A DNA stretch of 64,000 bases, taken from contig NC_134025.1 in the NCBI RefSeq assembly GCF_964204645.1, positions 14,701,001-14,765,000 of the forward strand, written 5' to 3'. A program made the translations under genes and the position numbers. This DNA is from Tubulanus polymorphus (taxonomy: Eukaryota > Nemertea > Palaeonemertea > Tubulaniformes > Tubulanidae). This document shows positions 42,409 through 54,400 of this stretch, piece after piece (within the stretch, counting starts at the first letter, position 1; the number at the start of each line of letters is the position of its first letter). The notes below the pieces were generated by a model, which ran no database searches, had not been told where the DNA came from, and saw only the letters and a list, made by a program, of their open reading frames with translations.

Positions 42409-45400
42409 TAGTCCTGCAACATTGTGCAGTCATCGGATCATTGGACGAGGTCATCGGTATCGTTTTATGATGGCGTATCCTAGTATAATCAAAGATCACG
42501 TTACTCAACTTTTATGATGGCGGTAAATCAGGAAATATTGTAATGCATTTGTATATCATTGTACTAGGAGATTATGTTGGCAGTGGCGGTATGCAGAGTT
42601 TATCCTGTACATTTTTTATACGAACGTTCAGTTTCCCATAAAATGGTAGGCGAGGTTGGCAATGATTCGGGGGCGTTAAATTGAGGTAGGACTTTACTCA
42701 CTAGCACTTGCGCCCCTGAAAGTCATGTGTGTAAGTGAATTTGCACTTATGCTTCAATCAAAAGAAACTATGGGTATTAAATGAAACAATACCAAGGACA
42801 GAAATATATACATATGTGAAATAATTATATCCTCACACGCAGTGAGCATTTGGAATTTGCATGTGTACAGTACCTTGTACATGAAATGTTCACTATTTTA
42901 TGGCTTTCCCATAATTACGTCAGTAGTGCCCGAATTACCAGAATTTACCCGTATATCCCAAAACCAGCCAATCACGTTTGCCGTAAACAAGGCCATTGTA
43001 TTTTCATATACATGAGCCAAGAATTTTCCCACCAACTGAAGTTTTTTGAAGAATTTTAACGAAGTTGACCATGTCATGCAAAGGTTTGCATCTCTTCAAT
43101 TGCATCAATTATACATCGTTGAGGCCGAGAACCAATGCTCACATGAAAAAAATGCACCACAATTTTATATAATTGGCTCAATATATGGAATAATCGCACA
43201 CGACTGCATGACTCGTCATGAATATATGTGGTAGTTGGCTTCCCAAATGGTTCAAATAGACATCCCCTGCACAACGTAGGGCGCCAGGATGCTGACAGAT
43301 TATATTTAATACATACACTGTGTATGCAATTCAAATGAAGTTTGTAAGAAAATCTATCATTACAGATTGAACAATTATCTAGATTCATTTGCCCCTTTCT
43401 AAATTTCAACATATTTGTTCATTTAGCCAATCAATCAGCGGACATCAAAAATATTTAAGCCCTGGTGCATACTGGCAGAGGCTTTCTCTAGCTCACTTCA
43501 CAGAGGTTCACATTCTGAGAAGATAGGCTGCCCCAATATTTCCTCAATCTATGATCATTTTCACTTTCACATGTGGAACCTGGGTTAATTTACTTTAAAT
43601 TAACATGGTTGGGCCCACCCAACCATGTTTCCGATGTGCCTGTTAGGTACGTGTTCCGTGATTACAGGTGCATTCACATGTGCATGTTTGTCATGTATAT
43701 CTTACATGATAAACACCACTGGCAGTAAAAGAGTGCTATTTTTGCCAATTTTGAAAATTGCATAAATGCGGCTCATTAATTGAGCTTATGGACTAAGGGT
43801 GAAACTTTTGTCGGGAGATTTAAAGGAACACTAGCTAAAGATGATAACGCATGTTTGAAGTGAAATTTCTCTCAGCTAACAGCAGCTTAAGAGAAATTTC
43901 ACCAAATAGCATTCTACTTCATTGCAATGTTGGCAGCATTACTGACACGTGTCATTTTAGTACTAAAACGCCCTACTTAAAACAGTACGTATATTATCAA
44001 TCGGGAACTTTAGGCACAACATCCGATGCTGAATAACTTTCTTTATAGGTTTTCTGGTGTATATGAGATCAAGTTTATTTCTAATATTTTTTTTCATAAC
44101 ATTTGAAGTGGAGGCTGGTATCAGGAACAACGCACTTATACCAGTACCATAGAATGAGGTCTAACAAGAGATTAGGCCTAGCAATTATTCTAAGTTCTCT
44201 GTTATTCTAACAGTTGATCCTAAAAATGTGTGTAAGCAGCAAAATCAATTGACATATTGAAAAATTTCGAGAAATATTTACCTTATAGTAGTATAAACTG
44301 CGAGTGTACTTGTTGCACATATCATTGAAAATGGATAAAGACCAACATGAACCAGAACACCCTCACATGTCATGAAACCTACAAAAAAGTTAAGATTAGA
44401 TATATTCTTGAAACTTCATTCACAGAGCAGGGATGAAAACGGAGGCGTTAGAAAAACACAGAAATATTAGAAACAAGAGCTCCAAGGGAAACTATGGCCA
44501 GCCTGTCAGCTTTTCATAAAATGGCAAATGATGCATTCTGTGGGTTATATTTATCAAAATACACTCCCTCCCAGTCCCAGCTCAGAGTCAATACCTATCA
44601 TTTCCACAATAAAATTGTGTTTTTCATAAGTAGCAGACAGTGACTGGAGCTTGCAAAACAAATACCTCAGACAAATATTTTCCCTTGGTCGTATTGATTT
44701 GAATGCGGAATAGAATTGAATTTTCTGAAATTTGCTCAATAAAACAAAATTGAAATGGATTTGATGTTTTATTTGTTCAATAAAGTAAAATTGAATTGCA
44801 TTTGTTATTTTTTTTGCAGAATAAAATTTGATTGAATTTGCAGTTTGAGCTCATGGCTAAATTGGATATCAAGGTCATCCATCCGAAAAAGCTATTTTTC
44901 CCGGACTGCACAATCATCAACGATATTTTCTGTAATGCAAATAAAAATATTCCTCCCAAATTAACTAAAGATTTCACAGAAATCGATCTTGAAATACAAT
45001 TTAAGATCTTAAATAAAACCTGGAAGTAAAATAGTAGACGATCCCGCGGGTTCACATGAACACCTGCTGTCTCTGCGGCTAAGCCAATCATAGAGGAGTC
45101 TGTGATTTCTGATTAGCTCTTTAAATCAGATATCTTTGCATTCAGATTTTCGCGAGAAAGCTCAGATAAATTTCAATGAGACCATTTTTAAAATTCAGCT
45201 TCAAAGGGTTTGGAGAATGGATAATGCTTTAATGAATGATTTGAATGAATATATACTCAGTGCCACAGTCAAAGAACCTTTGCTCTGGAAACCATGTTAT
45301 TTAAATTCGCTCCATTTGTATAGTAATAGGTTCAGTCTACAGCTGGCCTAATAAAATTATTGGGCATAATACTGTTGGTCAGGCCAGCAATTGCGACCAC

Positions 45401-48400
45401 CGAAATTACCGAGCCCTGGGGGGAGGGGGGGGGGGGTTTCGGGGCCAAAGAAAATTTTGAAATTTTAAGGGATTTTCAGCACACCTGACACCCATTATTT
45501 TCCTGCTTTGACAAATCAAATTGTAACGGGTCTCGTATTATGTATATAGTTTACCACGGTAATTAGTGCAATGTATAGTGAAATAAATCACCGCTAAGTG
45601 CGGTCTCTTAGAAGCAAATCCAATGTCCGAATAAGTTTGTTGTTCTTTTCTTCGGGATAAATTGCCCCTTTATAGCCAATCGTCGGGGCATAGATCACCC
45701 CTTAAGGAGGTATTAGAGATTAGGAGAGAGGATTGTTACACTGGTGGCAGTGTTAATGGTATTGGAGAGCCTTACAGCCGAATTATTGAGTTGAATTGCT
45801 ACCCTTTGTTTTTTTTTCTAGAAGCGTGCACATGAGTAGTCTGCCTGAACTACTTCCATACGACTGTGTGGTATCGCGGATACTCTTCAGTAATTAAACC
45901 ATTATTATACGCTTGCTTTAACAGTGGGAATAATTTCCGACATCAGCTACAGTTTATGTACATAGATTGATAGGTTCATAAAAGAACTTTTGAAATTTCA
46001 TTTCTAAATATAGCTTCAAAGCCAGCGATGGCAGGTTTTCTGCACAGCCTTGTTTGTATTCTTGATCCTGTCTGGATACTGTGTCTACCACGATCACTTG
46101 TATGCTGATGTTATTGAAAATGAAGGGAATTTAGAATCCTCTTCAACAGTCAGCACGGTTTTACAAAAGGAAGTTCTACAAACAGCCAATTAGGCCTACT
46201 TGAAACCATGGAAAACTGGACCAGATGGTTATTTGACTCTGGAAAATTGACTGTTGGGCCTTGTAGTCTTTATGGATTTCTTTGTGGCTTAAGCATTTCA
46301 TTAGGTACTACATCAATGGGCCCAGCAGTTTTCTCCGATCGAAAACGGGTGGCCGAAATCAATTGTCTGATCTTGGAAATAAGCAGATCTTACTAGTGGA
46401 GTCAGGCAAGGTAGTATCCTAAGTCGTCTTCTCGTCACTGTACTGATAAATCATTTACAGAGTAATTTGAAATGTACAGGACTGAATAAATTTCCAAAAT
46501 GATGTTAACAAGCTGTGTCCCGTAAATGGTCAGAAAGATGGGAGATGAGCTTCAACCTGAATAGGTATAATATGGATATTGGATACAAAAAAAACCCAGG
46601 TTAATATGATAACTCATTAGATCAAGTGAGAAGATAATTTCTTTCGAATGAAAAACACTTCCATCGAACAATATACTTCTTGTTCGAACAGAAAACTTTT
46701 TGTTCTGACATAAAAAATTTGTACCTCAGAAAACCTCGGTTCATATTATACCTTTGAATTCAAGTGAGATCATTTAGTTTGAATGAAGATTACTCATTAT
46801 AACTCATTAAGTTCAACGGAAATCATTTTCGTTATAATGAAAAAACTCTTCGATCGAACAATATGCTTTTGAATTTGAACATTTTTGAATTTTTCAACAA
46901 TTTTTTTTGAATTTTGTTCAAATGAAAACAATTACCTTTTGTTCAATATAATATACTTTTTGTTCAAACTAGAAAACTTTTTGTTCTGACCAAAAAATTT
47001 GTTGAGTGAAAACAGTTTTGTTTGAACTATAGTTCGAATGAAAACAATTCTGTACGATCGAACAACACACTTTTTTTTAACAAAAAACATTTCAGATTTT
47101 TCAAACTAGGGGTCCAGGGACACCATGCCCACTTGGGAAGTGGTTTCCAATGCTCAACAATCTAACAATTTCAATTTTCAACGCCCCCTGGTGACCATAT
47201 ACAAAAACCAATGACCTTGAAACTCACCAATCACAGAACATGCAGCAGCTACGATTTTGTAATTGATTGTGATAACAAAATATGCCTCGTTACCAATTTA
47301 ACATGGAAATACTAAATAATTCTAGTATTCAACGCCCCCTGGTGACCATATGCAAAACCCTATGACCTTAAAACTCACCACAATCATAGAACAGGTTATA
47401 AACTACAACTTTGCAATTGATCATGGTAACAAAATATGCCTAGGTACCAATCTAATAAGGAAATACTAAGTTATTCTACTATTCAACGCCCCCTGGTGAC
47501 CATATAGAATAACTAATGTCTTTAAAACTCACCACAATCATAGATGATGTCATGAGCTACAACTTTGCAATTGATTGGGGTAACAAAATATGCTTAGGTA
47601 TCAATGTAATGCGGAAAAACATTTTCCCACCTACAAATGAGTACTGATGATACCAAGTTGGCCCCTAATTGCGTCATAATTGGCCGATCAAAAATACAGA
47701 TATAAAGAATTTTGGCCAAAATTGACATTTTTGGGCACTAAAAAGGTCATAGGACGGCCATCTTGAGTCCGATCGACCCAATTTTTCTTATGATGATGAG
47801 CCCTTGGGGGATTCAAATATATACGAAAGATCAAGGTAATTGATCAAAGCATCTTCAAAATTTCCCTCAAAAAGTTCAAAAAGTGTAAAAAGTGCTGATT
47901 TTGACAAACAACAATGGCTGCCAGTCGGCCATTTTGAATCTGAAAATGCCAGTTTTTGGGCTGAAGATGTGTCTAGGGTAGATACATGTATAAACCAAAT
48001 ATCAAGACATTACCTTGAAGCTTCCTCAAAACTTCCAAAAATAAGTGGATTCCATCTACGGACGGACGGACGGCCGGACAAACGGACAGATGATAAGTGA
48101 ACGCAATAGCCCACTGGGACTTAATTAAATACCAGTTTCATTTATGACGAAAAAACTCAAATAAAAACTTAAAAGCAGCCTGCTCTGGTTTATAAAGAAG
48201 CCTGCTCAGACGAATGCTAACAGTTTTAAAAAAAAATCTTTTCTTTTTAATAACTTGGATTTAGGGATTTTGGGAGGAAATCGTCGGTGGGATAAAGGGA
48301 AAAAATTTAAAAAAAAACTTCTTTATTCTGAGGTGGTGTACACTTTTATGTGGGTGGAAGAGAAAGAAAAACGGAGCAGTTAGCATCCCTGCAAGTTTGA

Positions 48401-51400
48401 AAACTAGAGGGAAAAAGGTCCCGAGGCTCGAAATATTGTAAGCTCGATCATCAAAATCGTTGTCGGTATGGATTGATATTGCCTTAAATACAATTAGAGG
48501 GGTTGAGAAATGAAGGTATCATTTTAGTCATCGGTGTATGTTTAATCAAAGTTATACTTACCATGACCACCGGATACAGTCTGCTCTCGGCAAAATTGCC
48601 TAGAACCCATGACATAGGCCAATGACCATGCAGTCCATGGGGTACAAGCTTCACATCCATCTGTTAACACAGTTATTTGAAGCTGTTCACAGACTGAACC
48701 ATAGGCCAACTGCTAATTGTACCCTTAGGCCCTGGAGCTAGTCAAACGATCGACCAAGTGGAACAGAATGAATATTTACCAGCAGTTTCTTTAGAATTCT
48801 TACATGATATCTTAAAGATTGATTATGGGAATCTTTGACTTGACAAATGTTTGATAGATCAAGGAGAATGATACAAAACAACTACGATGAGTGTGTAGGC
48901 CGGTTACTGACGAGTAGTTACCTAATCGTTGGTGGTTAAAGCTTTTATAATCGGATGGGATATTTGTGAAAATATCCGAACGTGAAACTAATCCGGCTAC
49001 AGTCGAAATTAAAACTAGTTACTTACGAAATTAAGTTACCGACTTCAAGGTTTTAATGGTTTCACAAAAGAAATTTTTTATAGTAAAAGATATCGTGAAT
49101 AATATTTCTTCTGCTAATTCAAGACCTTTTTGATAAAATGAGCGTGTGGATTGTAGCCTACGCGCGACCCGCTCCCTAATACGCATTATATATTACTGAT
49201 ACATACACGGTGATCGCCGCGTATATAAGGCGATATTGTCTACCGGACTGTAACTAATGTTATCGATGCGTGCTCTCATCACTGTGCCGCAAACTAGACA
49301 CACATAATCGGGCTCTAAAAACGGATCGCTGTCGCGAAAGTCCAAAAGAATTAATGACGATAAATCATTTTACTAGTAATAGTAAGATAGTTTTCAGCGT
49401 TGCTCGACGTACGAGTGTCGATTCAACAGCAGCTAATGTTGAATCGATGTAGCACGTGTACTCGCCGAGTCCATATCACCAATGCATAAACATTCAATTA
49501 ATCCGCTGACACACACACCAAGAAAATATGGAAATTTCGGGCAATAAACGACAATATGAGAAATAAACAACTAAATCATGGAATAAGCCTATGTAAAGTG
49601 CTATTTCAAAAATGTATGTGTGGCACTATTTTAAGCGCGGACTAATACAGTTTTACTTCTAGATAGGGGTGGCGCTACTTAAGAGTTTCAATTTTTTTAT
49701 TTCGGCAATATTTAATTAACCAAATAACAAAAATTCACCATATATGAACTCAACCTTCTACGTTTCATATTCAAGCAACTGTGAAAGTTCCAGATGCGTA
49801 CGTGGCGTTAAACGGACGTAATCGTTTGACGTGACGGATTTCATAATAACAAATGACAAAAATGACATTTTTCAGTTAAGAATCTATGATTCCAAAGTAA
49901 TTGAGCTGTTTTATGAATTACTTTGATTTCAGATCGATCGCTGAGAATCCAGTCATGTAAGAATTCCACCTCAAGTACATAAATAGATTCTATTAATAGC
50001 TCTCTACTAATCCACTGAGTCAAGTAAAACCCTGTAATTAAATGTGTCGCAACTATTCTGTGTCAGACTATTACAAACTGGAACTTACACCATTTTACTA
50101 GACAGTTTATAAATCCACAAAGAATAGAATCAAATTGACACATTGATGAGATTTCAAGTTTCACATGTACTTTAGTTGCGTTTTCCTCTTGAAACAAGTT
50201 CTGAGGCGCTTTTATGAAATTGAATCCGATTCGGTTTAGCTAAATCCGATTTGATGTCGGAAAACAAAAGGACTAGTAAATCGAATTTTTCTTCAATGAG
50301 TCAAATCAATTTATCAATCCAAAGGAGAATGGGTGTCAATGGAGACCAACTTATTGATAGATGATGGTCTGTGATAGATGTATTTAGCCCGCGATCGAAG
50401 AGGACTCCATGTTGGATTTCACAGATTAAATCGTCACTAACTTGCTCGCCAAGCGGTTAGCAGACATAAGAATTAAAAAATAAATTGCCCATGGCCAAAG
50501 TGTGGTTTACCTTGAAAGCTAGAGGTTGTTTGGAGTAAGGGCATTGCTTGAAAAATCTTTTTAATTCGTGAGTTGAAGGTTCTAGTAGTTTACCGTATAT
50601 TGTATTTTATCTTTCTTAAAGAATTATTTTGTAGTCAAATATGACCATATCACCAAAGATAAACATTTGTTTATGGTCTACGTCCAAAATTTTGTAGGGT
50701 TCAGGCAGGCGCGGCATTGGAAACTATTTTATATTTTCAAAAAAATACTTTTCACGATATGAAATAAATTGCCCATTGGCAAAGTGTGGTTTACCTTGAA
50801 AGCTAGAGGTTGTTTGGAGTAATGGCATTGCTTGAAAAATCTTTTTAATTCGTGACTTCAAAGTTCCACAAGTTTATATTGTATTTTATCTTTCTTAACC
50901 CTTTGAGGTCAAACGGGACTTTTGGGTCTGAACCCCATTAACCCACAATAAGTTGATTATCAAAAGAATAAATTCCAACCTACTACTTTTAAATAATGCA
51001 TAACTATGTTTTCTAACATTTCCAATTCATCAAATTGTTTTCTGATGATTGACTAGGATGTGGTCACCATGGAAACATGATGAGACAAAACCTGTGAAAA
51101 AAATCCTGTCGGGACTTTTAAGTCCAACCACGCATAACTCCTATATAAGCAATGGGACCTAAAAGTCCCTACAGGGGTTTGAAGATACTGTTATTTGCAG
51201 ATGATTTCAGGTGGTTTTGGCAAGATATCTGTCTCGACCTTGTCATGAAGTAAGGATGAATTTTCAGATTTTTCGACTTCCGGTTGCCATAGCAACCATG
51301 GGATTTGATGAATTCAATTTTTTTCACCCGAAATGTTTAAGTTGCTATATAACCAAGTTCATAATAGCATAAATACAATGTTTCTCCATAGTTAGAGTTA

Positions 51401-54400
51401 CTCGGACCTCAAAGGGTTAACAAATTATTTTGTAGTCAAATAAGACCAAAGATATACATTTGGTTACGGTCCACGTCCAAAAGTTTGTAGGGTACAGGTA
51501 GGCGTGGCAGGGAAATTATTTTATATTTTCAAAAAAAATATTTTTCACAATATGAAAAAAATATTCAAATAAGGCCATCCCAAAATAATTGTCTGTTTGC
51601 CGTAACACCGACTCAACTTTTCAGGATGAGTCGGTAGGAAAAAAGATTTTTTTTGCTAAATTTTTGGGCAAAAAAACAAATTTATCACCTTTTTACATGG
51701 ATACAATATCGCAAAAATCATCTATGTTGTGCACAGGAAATTTGTCTAATAGCGTTGATTTGGAGAATTATTCTAAAATTATAACTTCATCCAGGAAGAA
51801 AGCCACTAAATATTAGGATGGATATATGAAAGCTGTGCGTACTGGAGTGTGTAATGGGTAGTGTAGTGTGATCTGTGTGCATTTGTGGCCAGCACACAGA
51901 TCACATTGTTCATTGGGGTTTAGTCCAGGACTCGGGAGATTTTCAACAACACGGAAGTAACGTGTAATCAATGATGACTTGAATTGCATGACTACCTACC
52001 ACCCCTCATTATTGTTGGAAAACTAAACGTTCCGCACTGACTAAAGATTAGTAATAATAATTAATAACATTTTAGAAATGGCCAGAATTTTAACTTATGT
52101 TCTATCTCATTTTTATTTCACAATTGCGATTGGTATAATTTTTTTTTAAACGGCTGTTAAGGCTTCATGTTTCGTCTGCAATTCACTGCAAATAGTTACA
52201 CAACTACGCACATTTCAGTGTTTTTGGCAGCTGTACACTCAATCGGAACCGTTCGTGACTAGCTTCACTGCGGAATTATCATTAATTAACATCGCCATAT
52301 CACATCATCAACTTATATTGTGCCTTAAAACCCTAACAGCCGAAATAATTGAAATGCACACACGATTTCTATCATTGAAAATTGAGAGAGTGGCCGTGTT
52401 TGTGTTCTGCTGCTTCGCGTAAATCCCGCGCGGTGGCGCAACCGCGCGGAGTGGGACCGATACGTCCAGAGCGACATCTATGTGTTAAAAATGAAACAGT
52501 ACATTGAATATGTGCGCGGTTTTACGTTACCAGCTTGGATATAGTCACTATGAGAATGAATGCAGCTTATTGGAACACTGCCAGTTTCCTGGAAAACTTA
52601 AATTAGGCCACATTGACAAGGCATGTTTTCACACGATGCACACTTGAATTCAAACATATAAAATACGTAGCTCATATGTAGGCAGTGGGTCGGTCGGCCG
52701 TTTTTATCAAAAATAAAATTTATTCCAATGAATCCCAGCAAAAAAGTTTTCACTCGGTACCTTTGAAGTCGGGTCGGTCGGGTTACGGCAAACAGACCAT
52801 TAATATGGGATGGCCTAAAATTCATATGATGTCACATATCAGAGGGTGGCTGAATATTGGGTCGTGGAAACCTCTTCCAATGTTGGCCGCGGAAGTAAAA
52901 ATAGCGGTACAGAAGAAATCGGTTATTAGATCGTTTTACAACCTGGAATTTACGACTACAATATTCAGCCCTCGACCTATACTTTTAGTTTGCTGCTTAA
53001 TATTTTCAGGTCACAAGAAATTACAATTTATTACAAATTCTATCAAACAGAAAACATGCGTTACAGCATCACCTTGAGTAGTGTACTGTATGAGCTTGTG
53101 TGTGTGTCGTGTAGCACTCTGCGCGCACAGGTGGAGGCCTCATGTAAGTGAATGTTCGCTTACACTTTAATGTCAATCAAAACAATCACCGGGTATTAAA
53201 ATGAAACAATACCTTTGGCGGATGTGTGAAATAATTACATCCTCACCAGCAATGAGCATTTAAAATTCGCACGGATACGGCACCTAGTCCAATGAAACGT
53301 ACGCCATTCTATGGCTTTCCCATAATTATTTTAGTAGCGCCGGAATTCCCCGTATATCCCAAAAACAGCCAATCCCATTCGCTCGTAGAGACGACGCCCC
53401 CCAATCGAGGTCATTGCAATTTTATACGTGAGAGCTAAGAATTTTCCGGCCAAAAACAGTTTTTCGTAGAATTTTAACTCAGTTGACCGTGTCATCGACG
53501 GAGGTTCGCCATGTCTTCAATCGCATCGATTATACGTCGTTTAGGCCGAGAACCAATGAAACAAATGCTCAGATTAAAAAACGTACCGCGATTTTACATG
53601 AATTGGCTCAATACCAACCTCATATCGCTGACAAAGGTAAACCAAAAATATTCATATAAAATTCATATGATGTCGCATATCAGAGGGTGGCTGAATATTG
53701 AGTCTTGGAAACGAAACCTCCTCCAATGTATGGTAGCGGTAGCTAAAACACCAGGCGTAGTATTAGATCGTTTTAAACCCTAGAATTTACCACTACAATA
53801 TTCAGACCTCGACCTATACCTATAGTTTGCTGCTTAGTATTTTCAGGTCACATTTATTACAAATTCTATCAAACAGAAAACATGGCGCACATCTTCTGCT
53901 ACGACGATTATTCAGCCTGTTATCATACCAAATGTGCACGTGCCAAGCGGCGTTACAGCATCACCATATAGTAGTCTGCATGAGCATGTGTTTGTGTGTC
54001 CAACAGTCTAATGTTAGCGCTCCCGCAACTTCAAGAAAATAGGTGATACAGTGTTCTACCATTCCCTCGTAACAAAGTACATGTGTATCAATTTTCATAG
54101 AAATCCCTCCATCCGATAAGTAGATATCAATGAAAATGCATTTCCAACAATTTGTAGGTAGCGCTACTGGAGCACCATATGAGTTACCTACTTAAACCTT
54201 ACACTAATACAAGTGTCTTGTAAAGGGGTACTAACCACACATTGCAACCTCGATTCTATCACCAACGGTTAAGGACCTAGGAGAAAAAATCGTTGTTTTC
54301 ACAGTCCCCTGGTGGCAGTTGTATGAACTAATCATGCAGGTTGGCATATTACGCACGTCTTTGTACTGATACCAAGTTTTGTGATTTTCATAATAAACAG

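Larger units (their letters stand above)
18910..44281 (-). other. Intron 4 of the membrane protein gene (25.4 kb)
   Basis: The largest intron and the main repeat sink of the window. Stretches with nothing recognisable beyond AT-rich sequence: 19560-21115, 22270-23420, 25710-26400, 27570-28700, 29260-30045, 30800-31585, 32705-33045, 37500-38590, 41060-42315, 43180-44280 (apart from two hairpins). The short palindromic piece AGGCCCACGGGCC at 19003 is a stray R5 end. Confidence 0.75.
44379..48561 (-). other. Intron 3 of the membrane protein gene (4.2 kb)
   Basis: Contains the hAT-like copy, R7, a LINE RT remnant, low-complexity repeats and R3. Segments 45525-46135 and 48125-48560 show nothing recognisable. 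Confidence 0.75.
50765..53650 (+). mobile_element. Repeat family R1, copy E, with two nested transposons
   Basis: R1 sequence at 50765-50898, 51417-51572 and 52816-53650 reads continuously against copy B once two insertions are removed. It ends with the short ORF and GGTAAACCAAAAATATTCATAT, after which a further R1 segment starts. Confidence 0.82.

Noticed and set aside
44777-45091. 104-codon minus-strand frame
   Set aside because: Lies in R7 and is not open in the 62-kb copy.
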